The position numbers were made by a program, and so were the translations under genes. This document shows positions 44,688 to 53,024 of a stretch of DNA of 64,000 bases, piece after piece (the stretch's first letter is position 1; every line of letters starts with the position of its first letter). Below the pieces are notes generated by a model that had not been told where the DNA came from, did not search any database, and was given only the letters and a program-made list of their open reading frames with translations. The stretch is from an uncultured bacterium (GTDB lineage: Bacteria > Hydrogenedentota > Hydrogenedentia > Hydrogenedentales > CAILVY01), in assembly GCA_937951485.1 (NCBI GenBank), contig CALEDJ010000031.1:53337-117336 (forward strand), given 5' to 3'.

Positions 44688-45046
44688 TTTATCCATGTAC
44701 CGCTGGAGAAACTCTCCGAATCCGAGCGCGGGAAACTTCTTGCTGCGCGTAAAGAACGCAGGCACCCCTGGCATAGATCCCCTCACTACGCTGGAGACAC
44801 TGGTTTCTATCACATTTCCGCCGCCTGCCATGAGCACAGGCCCTATATCGGCCATACGCCAGAACGCGTGACTGCATGCAATAATATCTTGCTTGCCACG
44901 GTTCGAGTACCCGCGCCAATCCGTATCTTGAGACGATGGGAAGGGATGCAGCGCGGCGCATATGGGAGGAATATCCCGTATTGGATTATGGAAAGGGATG
45001 GGATGACGCCGATTTGCAGGATGAGGATGATATCGTGACAGGCTGA
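44688..45046 (+). pseudogene. Decayed RAYT-type (REP-associated tyrosine) transposase
   Basis: Two frames carry the two ends of one family. The first (from about 44688 to 44905) reads PLEKLSESERGKLLAARKE ... WHRSPHYAGDTGFYHISAAC then HEHRPYIGHTPERV, the N-terminus of IS200-like RAYT proteins. In another frame, from 44924 to the TGA at 45046, it reads YLETMGRDAARRIWEEYPV then LDYGKGWDDADL, the family's C-terminus. The middle, with the HUH and Tyr catalytic motifs, is gone, and the junction near 44905 changes frame. About 110 codons remain of an expected 250 or more. Inverted REP units flank it. It cannot encode a working transposase. Recognition is from memory of the family and should be checked. 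Confidence 0.6.
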
Positions 45047-45095
45047 AGCCCGTGCTCCAGAACTTTGGCAGGCTGAGGCCTGCACTTCAGAACTT
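45035..45095 (-). repeat. Two tandem REP units, right flank of decayed transposase
   Basis: On the minus strand, two units each begin AAGTTCTG and end near CAGCCTG(T/C)C: 45095-45066 and 45065-45035. They are oriented opposite to the unit at 44648-44678. The relic transposase stop codon lies inside the inner unit. The remaining bases of 44635-45110 hold nothing else recognisable. Confidence 0.65.
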
Positions 45096-45110
45096 ATTGG
45101 GAGATTGGCC

Positions 45111-47399
45111 ATGATCGCCATATTACTTGTTTTCTCGTCGCTGCCTCTGGCCGTATCGGAATCACCCGCCCTTGAACTGGGCGCCGCGCCGCTGGATTTT
45201 TCCGGCGACCCGGCGATGGAGATGGTGGCGGGGATTGACCGATTTCTCATGCGCGAGTGGGCCGACGCGCCGGCGCGTCGCGCTGCATACTGGCAGCGTG
45301 ATTGTTCCTCATATGAGGCGTATGAGGTGTCCATCGCAGACAATCGCGAACGCCTGAAAGCGATTCTCGGCGTCGTGGACGCCCGCATACCGCCGATGAT
45401 GGAAATAACGGCGCCGGTCGGGATGCCGGCCGCCTTGGCCGAAGCGTCGGACTATGTAGTCCATGCGGTGCGCTGGGCGGTGCTGTCGGGCGTCGAAGCG
45501 GAAGGCTTGCTGCTGGAGCCGAAGCAACCACAGCGCGCCGCCGTCATCGCCCTGGCCGATTGCGATGTGCCGCCTGAGGCGCTGATTGGCCTTGTAGAAA
45601 GCGTGCCGCCTGCCGCGCAATTCGCCCGACGGCTCGCGGAAAGCGGATGTCGCGTCGTCCTTCCCACGCTGATAGACCGCCGCGACACCTGGTCCGGACA
45701 TCCGGCCATCCGCATGACCAACCAACCGCATCGTGAGTTCATCTATCGCGCCGCATTCGAGATGGGCCGCCATATCATCGGCTATGAAGTGCAGAAGATT
45801 CTGGCCGCAGTGGACTGGCTGCAAGCGCAATCTGACGCGCCCATCGGCGTGATCGGCCACGGTGAAGGCGGTCTGCTTGCGTTTTACGCTGCCGCCATGG
45901 ACCCGCGTATTGCCGCCGCCGTCGTCTCCGGTTATTTCGGTCCGCGCGACGCTCTCTGGGAAGAACCCATCTACCGCAACGTCTGGGGACTGCTGGAAAT
46001 CTTTGGCGATGCCGAAATCGCCACGCTGATCGCCCCGCGTGCGCTTATCGTGGAGACCGCCGACGCACCTGCGATTGACGGACCGCGGCAGACGCCCCGC
46101 CGCTCCGGCGCCGCCCCCGGACGTATCCGCACGCCTCATCCCGACACCGTCGCGGCGGAGTTGCAGCGCGCGCGCGACTTTTTGCAGGGGCTGGATCCAC
46201 CCGCCCAGATTTGGCTTGAGTCCTCCCCAGACGGACTGCCGGGGCAGTCCGCCTCCCTGCGCCGCTTTCTGGCAGCGCTGGGCGCGCCCGGCCTGCCCGA
46301 TGATTCCGGAACACCACCCGCGTTGTTGCGTCCCATGCCCGACTTGGATGCGCGATTGAAACGCCAGTTCGACCAAATCATGGAACACACCCAACGCCTG
46401 ATGCGGGAATCGCCGCGACAACGCGCCGAATTCTGGGAAAATGCGGATGCTTCCTCGCTGGAAAGATGGAAGAAATCCACCGCATCCCTGCGCGAATACC
46501 TGTGGGACGAGGTGATCGGGCGCTTTCCGGAACCGATGGAAACGATGCAGCCGCGCAGCCGCCTGATGACTGACACGCCCGCCTACAGCGCCCATGAAAT
46601 CATGCTGGATGTCTATCCCGACGTGTTCGCCTGCGGCATATTGCTGGTCCCGAAAGACATTCGCCCCGGCGAACGCCGTCCCGTGGTTGTGTGTCAGCAT
46701 GGATTGGAAGGTCGTCCGAATCTGATTGCCGATCCCCGTGTCAACGACAAAACGTATATCCAGTATGGATGCCGTTTGGCCGAACGCGGCTACATCGTCT
46801 ATGCGCCCCAAAACCCCTACATCGGCGGTGACGCCTTCCGCGTTCTTCAGCGCAAGGCGAATCCATTGAAAAAATCCCTGTTCGCCGTCATCGTGCGCCA
46901 GCACCAGCAGACCCTTCGCTGGCTTGCCGCGCTGCCCTTCGTGGATGCCGAACGCATCGCGTTCTACGGGCTGAGTTACGGCGGCAAGACCGCCATGCGC
47001 GTGCCCGCGTTGCTCGACGGTTATTGCCTCTCCATTTGCTCCGCCGACTTCAACGAGTGGATATGGAAGAACGTCTCCAACAGCAGTCCTTACAGTTATC
47101 TTTTTACCGGCGAATACGAAATGCCGGAGTTCAACCTCGGCAACACCTTCAATTACGCCGAATTGAGTTGGTTGATACTTCCGCGCCCATTCATGGTCGA
47201 ACGCGGTCACCACGACGGCGTCGCGCCGGATGAATGGGTGGCCTACGAATTCGCGCGCGCCCGCCGCCAATACGTCGCGCTTGGCATCGGCGACCATGCG
47301 GAAATTGCCTATTTCGACGGCCCTCACGCCATCCACGGCGTGGATACATTCGCCTTTCTCGAAAAACACCTGCAGTTCGCGCGATGCGGAGAGGACTGA
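45111..47399 (+). CDS. Tandem alpha/beta-hydrolase (dienelactone hydrolase/acetyl xylan esterase-like)
   Basis: A 762-residue exported protein with a signal peptide (MIAILLVFSSLPLAVSES) and two alpha/beta-hydrolase domains. In domain 1 (about 70-370) the nucleophile elbow reads IGVIGHGEGGLLAFYAA, with Gly where Ser belongs. SGYFGPRDALWEEPIYRNV and ATLIAPRALIVE follow. Domain 2 (about 430-762) has an intact elbow, FYGLSYGGKTAMRV, and a likely acid/His end in FDGPHAIHGVDTFAFLE. Domain 2 is therefore the probable esterase, while domain 1 may be regulatory or structural. The substrate may be acetylated glycans (inference). ATG 45111 has GGGAG seven bases upstream; a TTG two codons earlier is in frame. 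Confidence 0.8.
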   Translation: MIAILLVFSSLPLAVSESPALELGAAPLDFSGDPAMEMVAGIDRFLMREWADAPARRAAYWQRDCSSYEAYEVSIADNRERLKAILGVVDARIPPMMEITAPVGMPAALAEASDYVVHAVRWAVLSGVEAEGLLLEPKQPQRAAVIALADCDVPPEALIGLVESVPPAAQFARRLAESGCRVVLPTLIDRRDTWSGHPAIRMTNQPHREFIYRAAFEMGRHIIGYEVQKILAAVDWLQAQSDAPIGVIGHGEGGLLAFYAAAMDPRIAAAVVSGYFGPRDALWEEPIYRNVWGLLEIFGDAEIATLIAPRALIVETADAPAIDGPRQTPRRSGAAPGRIRTPHPDTVAAELQRARDFLQGLDPPAQIWLESSPDGLPGQSASLRRFLAALGAPGLPDDSGTPPALLRPMPDLDARLKRQFDQIMEHTQRLMRESPRQRAEFWENADASSLERWKKSTASLREYLWDEVIGRFPEPMETMQPRSRLMTDTPAYSAHEIMLDVYPDVFACGILLVPKDIRPGERRPVVVCQHGLEGRPNLIADPRVNDKTYIQYGCRLAERGYIVYAPQNPYIGGDAFRVLQRKANPLKKSLFAVIVRQHQQTLRWLAALPFVDAERIAFYGLSYGGKTAMRVPALLDGYCLSICSADFNEWIWKNVSNSSPYSYLFTGEYEMPEFNLGNTFNYAELSWLILPRPFMVERGHHDGVAPDEWVAYEFARARRQYVALGIGDHAEIAYFDGPHAIHGVDTFAFLEKHLQFARCGED

Positions 47400-47715
47400 T
47401 CCAAGAAAGCATCGGCGTTTTGCCCTCAGGTGCCAGCGAAATGCCTTTTTCGGACAGCAAACCGTTGAAAAAACCATCTGTTGGCAACGGGCGCTGCTCC
47501 TGTTCGACGCAACTTGCCTTGCTTCGTAATGGCATCTGGAAGCAGGCATTTGCGAAATGGTCTGTTTCCTCATCCAAGAGCGTGAAATATCCGGGATTCT
47601 TGAATAGGGTTGAGGTCCGGAACGCCCCTTTCGCAAATGCCTTGGAAATAATTTCGCTTGACAAAAATGGACATAATGATTAAACTAAAGTCAGTGAATC
47701 CTGAAGGATTGTCCC
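47400..47715. other. Intergenic region with 14-bp inverted repeat and promoter
   Basis: A 316-base gap. It contains the perfect inverted repeat AGGCATTTGCGAAA (47544-47557) and TTTCGCAAATGCCT (47629-47642), 71 bases apart, and a sigma70-type promoter at 47658-47686, listed separately. Minus-strand frames here overlap the hydrolase gene and look accidental. Confidence 0.6.
47658..47686 (+). promoter_or_regulatory. Promoter of the coiled coil-MshEN gene
   Basis: TTGACA (47658-47663), a 17-base spacer, then TAAACT (47681-47686). The start would fall near 47693, about 23 bases before ATG 47716. The right arm of the 14-bp inverted repeat ends 15 bases upstream of the -35. Confidence 0.65.
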
Positions 47716-49302
47716 ATGACGCATGATCCCTTGCAGCATGAATCATGTGCGCGGTTGCTGGCGGCGCTCGAAAAAGATCGCGGCATGGCGGCGCACACCC
47801 GCCAAATCCTTATGGAACATGTGGCGCGGTTGCGTGCTGGGCTCAACGAACTGGCCGCCCAACTGGAGGAGGCCATTACTGGGGAAGAGAATACGGCATC
47901 CGAGATGGCGGATGCGTTTCAGGCATTCCGCGAAACGGTTGCGCAAGAATTGCAAGTTTTTTCCTCAGCGCGGGAGCGCGTTGAGGCATTGGAGACGGCT
48001 GTTTCTGAGAAGGGTCTGTCGCTGCAGAACGCGGAGCAACGCCGCGTCGAATTGGAACATGAAGTTGCGGACCTCCAGGCAGCCTGTGCGGCGGCGCGTG
48101 ACCGCGCCGCATCCCTGGAGGAACAGGCAACAGACCTGAGCCGCAGGATGGAAACCAGCCGGAAACGTTTGGAACAACTCCAGGCAGAGGCCGCATTGCG
48201 TCTGGAGGTGGAAGAAAACCTTCGACGTGAGTTGGAGGCGCTGCAATCGCGCTTGGCGGATGCCGATGCCGCACGGCAGGCACTGGCGGAACATGAAGCC
48301 GCACTACGCGAGGCGCGCCAGGAGAACGAACGGTTACGCGCGCTGGCGGATTCACTTGGCCCCCGTCTCTCGGAGGAAAGCGCCGCGAAATCAGCCATTG
48401 AGGCGGAGTTGACCGAAGCGCGGAAGGAGCATGCGGCCATAAAGGCTTCGCTGGAAGCGGAATTGGCCGCTGCCCAAGAGCAGATCGCCGCGCTGAAGGC
48501 CAAAGCGGATGCAGCGGAACGTACAACAGAAGCCTTGGAAGGACTGCGCGCTGAGCGTGAGGCGTTGCAGGCGGAACTGGAACGGGCGCGGGCTGCGGCC
48601 GGGGAACTGGAAACGCTCCGCGCCGAACTGCGCGGGGCGCGGGAACGTTCCGCCGCGTTGGAACAAGAACTGAAGGCGGAAATCGCCAAGGACAACCAAT
48701 CGGCCTTGGCCGAACAACTTGCCCACACCGTCCGGGAAGCCGAAGAGGCACAGAAAACCGTCCTTGAATTGCGCCGCGAATTGGCGACCTTGCGCGGCGA
48801 AACCCGAAAGCACAGCGTAGCACAATCCCCCCCCCCGCCGCTGACAGCGCACAAACCAAGAAACACACACAAGCAAAGCCTCGGTGAGATTCTGCTGAAT
48901 GCCGGAATCCTCACGACAGAACAACTGGAAGAAGCGCTGGATGAACAACGCCGCAATCCAACCCGTCATCTGGGCGGCATCCTGATTGAAAAAGGTTTTG
49001 TGGGCGAGGACGCCGTCGCACAGGGACTGGCGCGTCAGTGCGATGCGGAATTCATCCGGCTGGACCAGACGGTCATTGAACCGGATGCGCCCGCGCTTAT
49101 CAGTGGAAGGATTGCGCAACAGCACACCTGTATCCCCATCCGCGCGGGAGATGATACGGTCGTACTGGCCATGATGAACCCGTTGGACTTGGTGGCCATT
49201 GAAGACGTGGAACGGGCCGCAAACCGCCGTGTGGAAGTGGCTGTGGCGACCGCCACGGAAATCAGGGCCGCCATTGCACGGTGTTATGCGGGAACCTTCT
49301 GA
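47716..49302 (+). CDS. Coiled-coil protein with C-terminal MshEN (c-di-GMP-binding-like) domain
   Basis: A 528-residue protein. Residues 1-370 are almost continuous Ala/Glu/Arg coiled coil (EALETAVSEKGLSLQNAEQR, AELERARAAAGELETLRAEL). A Pro linker (SPPPPLTAHKPR), encoded over ten consecutive C bases at 48827-48836, leads to one MshEN domain, about 388-528: LGEILLNAGILTTEQLEEAL, HLGGILIEKGFVGEDAVAQG and RIAQQHTCIPIRAGDDTVVL. MshEN normally begins type II secretion or pilus ATPases (GspE, PilB, MshE) and binds c-di-GMP through two LLGxxL-type motifs; here no ATPase follows. AAGGA lies seven bases before the ATG. A receiver-domain gene lies convergently downstream. Confidence 0.82.
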   Translation: MTHDPLQHESCARLLAALEKDRGMAAHTRQILMEHVARLRAGLNELAAQLEEAITGEENTASEMADAFQAFRETVAQELQVFSSARERVEALETAVSEKGLSLQNAEQRRVELEHEVADLQAACAAARDRAASLEEQATDLSRRMETSRKRLEQLQAEAALRLEVEENLRRELEALQSRLADADAARQALAEHEAALREARQENERLRALADSLGPRLSEESAAKSAIEAELTEARKEHAAIKASLEAELAAAQEQIAALKAKADAAERTTEALEGLRAEREALQAELERARAAAGELETLRAELRGARERSAALEQELKAEIAKDNQSALAEQLAHTVREAEEAQKTVLELRRELATLRGETRKHSVAQSPPPPLTAHKPRNTHKQSLGEILLNAGILTTEQLEEALDEQRRNPTRHLGGILIEKGFVGEDAVAQGLARQCDAEFIRLDQTVIEPDAPALISGRIAQQHTCIPIRAGDDTVVLAMMNPLDLVAIEDVERAANRRVEVAVATATEIRAAIARCYAGTF

Positions 49303-49338
49303 ATTATTCCTTTCGTTCGACCGATTGCAGGGAATCTT

Positions 49339-49713
49339 TCAAGCGGCTGCCTGGGGGCCGAGCAGTTTGCAGACCAGTTCACGCAGGTCTTGTGCCAAGT
49401 GCTGCTTCGGAAAGACGGCTGAACTCTGCGCCTTTTCCACAAGATGCGGATCTATGGGGTCATCCGAGAGCAGCACTATCGGGAACTCCGGCGGTATGGC
49501 GGGTTCCGCGCGCAGCAGTTTGGACACTGCCAACCCGCTGAACAAGGGCAGATGCACATCCAGGAAAGCCATATCCGGCATGTTCTCAACTACTACGTCG
49601 AACGCTTCTTTGCCGTTTACGGCCCAGTGCACATCATGCCTGTCCCCTTCCAGTTCCGCAGCGAAAACCTGATACAATCCGGCATTGTCCGTTGCGATCA
49701 GCATGCGCGCCAT
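49339..49713 (-). CDS. Single-domain response regulator (CheY-like)
   Basis: A 124-residue receiver domain with no output domain. The phospho-acceptor Asp is in DMAFLDVHLPLFSG, the conserved Ser is in IVLLSDDP, and the Lys is in VFPKQHLAQDL. The N-terminal acidic pocket is weak (LIATDNAG has one Asp). The kinase is not in the window. The ribosome binding site is weak. It is convergent with the coiled coil-MshEN gene, 36 bases away. Confidence 0.85.
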   Translation of the reverse strand: MARMLIATDNAGLYQVFAAELEGDRHDVHWAVNGKEAFDVVVENMPDMAFLDVHLPLFSGLAVSKLLRAEPAIPPEFPIVLLSDDPIDPHLVEKAQSSAVFPKQHLAQDLRELVCKLLGPQAAA

Positions 49714-49825
49714 GGCCTTATTCCCGTCCAGATTTCACAGGAACAATACCCATGTAAAATAAACCATATTCAGGGTGGAACGCAAGCGGAACCAAACGTC
49801 AAGACGCGCGGGGTCGGGGGGCCGA

Positions 49826-50836
49826 TCAGCGGTTGGCGCGCCAGCGGATTGGCGCACATAACGCCTTGAGGTTTTCTTCCGGCGTGCCGGGGGGTATCTC
49901 GCAGCCCGACCCGGCGATGAAGGGATTGCCAACGGTCTCGTACAACGCAAACAATGCGCTGCGAATGCTGTCCGGGTCGGATTCCATCACCACGCGCACG
50001 GGGTCTAAGTTGGCGACGATGGGCTGGCGCGGTCCGAGCATACGGCGCGCTTCGGCAAGGTCCACCTGCCAATCCAAGTCAATGATGTCGCAGTCCAACT
50101 CGCGGAAATGCGGCAGCAGGTGCGTGGTGTTTCCGCAGATGTGCAGGCGCACCCAGCCCCCTGCCGCGTGAATCGCCTGGATGATGCGCTTTTCGCGTGG
50201 GGCGACATATTCCGCGTACATCACCGGTGAAATCTGGCTGGCGATGGCGTCACCCATGCCGATGGTGTCGGCCCCTGCCTCAATTTGCGCCTCGGCGAAT
50301 TCCACCGCGGTCTCGACGCAGTGGTCCATCAGGGCGCAAGCGTAGTCCGGGTCGGTTGCGAGGTCCATCAGGAAATTGGTGACGCCGCGCAGGTCGGCCG
50401 CCTCCGCTGCCGGACCTTCAACCCATCCAAGAATAGAGCGACGCCCCTTCACCGTCCGCGCATATTCCCTGACCGCCTGCACCCGGTCCCACATGCGCGG
50501 GGATGCAAACGGGTCAGGATGAGCGAGGCGCGTGAAGTCCGGATTGTCCTCGAGGGGCGGCTTGACGCAACGGGGGACGCTGTTCTCCGGAAACTCGATC
50601 TCGGCGCCGAAGCCGGAAGTTTCCCGGAACGGGTCTGAAATCGCGCTGACCTGGTCGAAATCGAAATGCTCCGCACAGCGGAGGTTCGCTTCGACAAGCA
50701 CACGGTAATCCGAAGCGAACCGGGAGTAAGTGCTGCCGATGAAACGCACCGCAAACGCCATGAGAATGGGCAGGCGCGGGAGAATGTCCGCCTCTTCCCC
50801 CCTGAGCACTGCCCGGTAACGATCCAGATTGTTCAT
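49826..50836 (-). CDS. UroD-family corrinoid methyltransferase-like protein
   Basis: A 336-residue protein of the uroporphyrinogen decarboxylase superfamily. Unlike true HemE it has HxC near residue 232 (VRLHICGNTTHLLPHF) and a later Cys312 in GSGCEIPPGTPEENLKAL. This His-X-Cys...Cys set is the zinc site of methylcobamide:CoM methyltransferases (MtaA, MtbA, CmuA). EGPAAEAADLRG and GDAIASQISPVMYAEYVAP are family blocks. It may move methyl groups between a corrinoid protein and an unknown acceptor. ATG 50836 has GAGG nine bases upstream. Such paralogues are abundant in related phyla, and it is not next to the MtaB-type gene. Confidence 0.8.
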   Translation of the reverse strand: MNNLDRYRAVLRGEEADILPRLPILMAFAVRFIGSTYSRFASDYRVLVEANLRCAEHFDFDQVSAISDPFRETSGFGAEIEFPENSVPRCVKPPLEDNPDFTRLAHPDPFASPRMWDRVQAVREYARTVKGRRSILGWVEGPAAEAADLRGVTNFLMDLATDPDYACALMDHCVETAVEFAEAQIEAGADTIGMGDAIASQISPVMYAEYVAPREKRIIQAIHAAGGWVRLHICGNTTHLLPHFRELDCDIIDLDWQVDLAEARRMLGPRQPIVANLDPVRVVMESDPDSIRSALFALYETVGNPFIAGSGCEIPPGTPEENLKALCAPIRWRANR

Positions 50837-50942
50837 GTTCGCGATCCTCTCTCCTGTCCCCCAATTTGCGTCCGGAATCCAAGAATTGCACAATACCCCC
50901 AACGTTTCAAGTTGTCGGATTCCAATCCAATACGATTTGCGT

Positions 50943-51028
50943 AACACTTTAATGTAATGGCGTGGATTGTCGAGGCGCGCGATACAGCCGTTTACGTTCC
51001 CCGCTGCGCGCCGTTACGCTAAAGTGTT
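50943..51028. repeat. 20-bp imperfect inverted repeat around 46 bases
   Basis: The left arm AACACTTTAATGTAATGGCG (50943-50962) and the right arm (51009-51028, complement AACACTTTAGCGTAACGGCG) match at 17 of 20 positions. They lie 46 bases apart between the UroD-type gene and the Dam-type gene. It could be a tiny mobile element or a regulatory hairpin upstream of dam. Confidence 0.7.
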
Positions 51029-51049
51029 GCCGATTCGGAACGAATCACC

Positions 51050-51919
51050 ATGACAATCAGAACAAAAGCCCCCGGTCCCCGCCCAAAGCCTTTTCTCAAG
51101 TGGGCAGGGGGCAAGGCGCAATTGCTGGATGTGCTTATTAAACGGGTCAAGGACGCCGGGCTTTTCCCCCGCTATTTCGAGCCTTTCGTGGGGGGGGGAG
51201 CCTTGTTTTTTGGGCTGTTTCGCCTTGGACTGCTTCAGGGGAAACCCGTGTCGCTCTCTGACACCAATGCCCGGCTCATTGACGCCTATCTTGGCGTGCG
51301 CGACAGGCTTGACGAACTGATTCAATTGCTGCAACGACATGCGGCGGCGCATTCCAAGGAATACTACTACGCGATGCGGGCACAGGTTCCGGAGGAACCC
51401 GTCGCGCGCGCCGCGCGCATCATCTATCTGAACAAAACCTGTTTCAATGGATTATTCCGCGAGAACAGCAAGGGCGAATTCAATGTGCCCATGGGCAGTT
51501 ATACGGACCCGATCATCTGTGACGAGGAGAATCTGCGCGCCTGTTCGAGCGCCTTGAAGGCAGTAGATATCGCGTGTCGTCATTTCAGTGAAGTGCTGAA
51601 CCTTGCCCGCCCCGGCGATTTCGTGTATTTCGATCCCCCCTATCACCCCCTATCAGCGACCTCCAGTTTCACCGCCTACGACAAGGGGGGCTTCGCCGAA
51701 AAGGACCAGCGGGAACTGGCGGCGATCTTTACGGAGTTGACTGAACGCGGGGTCAAGGGGTTGTTGTCGAATTCAATGACCCCGTTTATCACCGAACTCT
51801 ACAGCGATTCGCGCTTTCGGATAGAGGAAGTATATGCGACGCGCGCCGTCAACAGCCGCGCCGACCGCCGGGGGAAAATTGCCGAGGCACTGATTCGCAA
51901 TTACGCGATCGAATCGTGA
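51050..51919 (+). CDS. dam: Dam-type DNA adenine methyltransferase (D12 class)
   Basis: A 289-residue N6-adenine methyltransferase. The SAM motif is KPFLKWAGGKAQLL and YFEPFVGGGALFF; the catalytic motif is FVYFDPPYHPLS; YLNKTCFNGLFRENSKGEFN is the target-recognition region typical of Dam/DpnM. GATC specificity is likely but not proven. No restriction endonuclease is adjacent, so it is an orphan. A run of nine G (51190-51198) lies inside the FVGGGAL codons. The ribosome binding site is weak. A hairpin terminator follows at 51922. Confidence 0.9.
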   Translation: MTIRTKAPGPRPKPFLKWAGGKAQLLDVLIKRVKDAGLFPRYFEPFVGGGALFFGLFRLGLLQGKPVSLSDTNARLIDAYLGVRDRLDELIQLLQRHAAAHSKEYYYAMRAQVPEEPVARAARIIYLNKTCFNGLFRENSKGEFNVPMGSYTDPIICDEENLRACSSALKAVDIACRHFSEVLNLARPGDFVYFDPPYHPLSATSSFTAYDKGGFAEKDQRELAAIFTELTERGVKGLLSNSMTPFITELYSDSRFRIEEVYATRAVNSRADRRGKIAEALIRNYAIES

Positions 51920-51921
51920 CA

Positions 51922-51953
51922 AAAGGCGCCCCCGACCTTTCAGGGACGCCTTT
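51922..51953 (+). terminator. Terminator-like hairpin after the Dam-type gene
   Basis: AAAGGCG at 51922-51928 pairs with CGCCTTT at 51947-51953, and inner CCC pairs with GGG. The arm ends in TTT, then AATTCCTT. With A-rich sequence on the other side it could work in both directions, between dam and the convergent pseudopilin gene. Confidence 0.7.
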
Positions 51954-51995
51954 AATTCCTTCTGCTCGTGCGATGTGTCGCCGGGCAGTCAATAA

Positions 51996-52901
51996 TCACA
52001 TGTTCGCTTCAAGCAACACCGCCCAGGCGCGTGAGATCGGGGTTTTGCCGGGGTAGCGCACAAACTCCACATGGCCGTCCATGTACAGCACATTGCCCCC
52101 GCCCGGAATATGGTTAAAGAATTCCACACGCGAGTTGGAGTCATCGCTCATGACCCAGATTTCGCTCTGCGCCTTGGCCGATGCGGCGGGATTGTTGATG
52201 TCGGTGATCAGGAAACGCTCGATGCCTTCGCGCAAGCGATAGACAGTCTTATCCCATTCAAGAACATTGATATCGTTTTCAAACCACCGGGGATTGTTGT
52301 TATTGACCCATTCCTGGTAACCGAGATTGAGTACGGAACCCAACGCAATGATGAACCCCGGCACGAAGTAGTTCGCGTAGTTCGACGTGTTGATGTTGGG
52401 GTCGTTCTCCGATTGGGGCGTCGGAAAAATATCAGTCGGGGAAATTACAAACCCCGTGTAGTTGTATGACTCCGCGGTGAAGCGGCACGGACTCCTCATG
52501 TCGGTGTTGGGATCGCGGTAGAAGTTCCAGATGCCCTCCTGGAATTTTGTTTTTGCTGTTGCATCCGAAGGGCAAATGATGACATTCACGTCTGTCAGGT
52601 ATTCCGGATAGACCGCGCGCGCATTGAAAAACACCTCGGTACCCGTTCGCTTGACGCAGTCCTGTGGGTCTGTAGAGGTGTCATCGCCTTGCCATAAAGT
52701 CATGGAGGGGTATCTCTCCCCTTTTGACTCATTGGCGTACATTTTGAACACCAGGCCCAATTGCTTCAGATTGTTCTGGCAACTGGAACGCCGCGCCGCC
52801 TCGCGGGCGCGGGCAAGCGCCGGCAGCAGAATAGCCGCCAGAATGCCGATGATCGCGATGACTACCAGCAATTCAATCAAAGTAAAGCCCTGCTTTTTCA
52901 T
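51996..52901 (-). CDS. Type II pseudopilin-like protein with H-Xn-DG C-terminus, second copy
   Basis: A 301-residue prepilin-like protein. MKKQG is cleaved before [41 protein letters not shown] is the helix end. The C-terminus has [20 protein letters not shown] and [20 protein letters not shown], again with ten residues between His and DG. It resembles the protein at 37342-38259 at both ends but differs in the middle. AAAGGAG lies nine bases before ATG 52901; ten more upstream codons are in frame. Confidence 0.9.
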   Translation of the reverse strand: MKKQGFTLIELLVVIAIIGILAAILLPALARAREAARRSSCQNNLKQLGLVFKMYANESKGERYPSMTLWQGDDTSTDPQDCVKRTGTEVFFNARAVYPEYLTDVNVIICPSDATAKTKFQEGIWNFYRDPNTDMRSPCRFTAESYNYTGFVISPTDIFPTPQSENDPNINTSNYANYFVPGFIIALGSVLNLGYQEWVNNNNPRWFENDINVLEWDKTVYRLREGIERFLITDINNPAASAKAQSEIWVMSDDSNSRVEFFNHIPGGGNVLYMDGHVEFVRYPGKTPISRAWAVLLEANM

Positions 52902-53024
52902 CTTAAGGTTCTCCTTTGTATTCACGATCACAAATCAATAAATCCGGTCGTTGCACATTCGGGTTTCACGCTTAATTGCTCTTTAGTTCGCCTCCTTTCG
53001 TGGTCCTGTTTTTTATCGCATTCT

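Noticed and set aside
45309..47636. A 775-codon minus-strand open frame
   Set aside because: It lies antisense to the tandem hydrolase gene, which has a signal peptide, ribosome binding site and clear domains. The antisense frame is Arg/His/Gly-rich with no motif; such frames are expected in GC-rich genes.
47191..47664. A 157-codon minus-strand frame extending into the 47400-47715 gap
   Set aside because: Its first half falls in the intergenic inverted repeat and its second half is antisense to the hydrolase end; no family resemblance found.
47876..48956. Two long Ser/Arg-rich and Pro-rich minus-strand frames
   Set aside because: They mirror the repetitive Ala/Glu coiled-coil codons on the plus strand; low complexity only.
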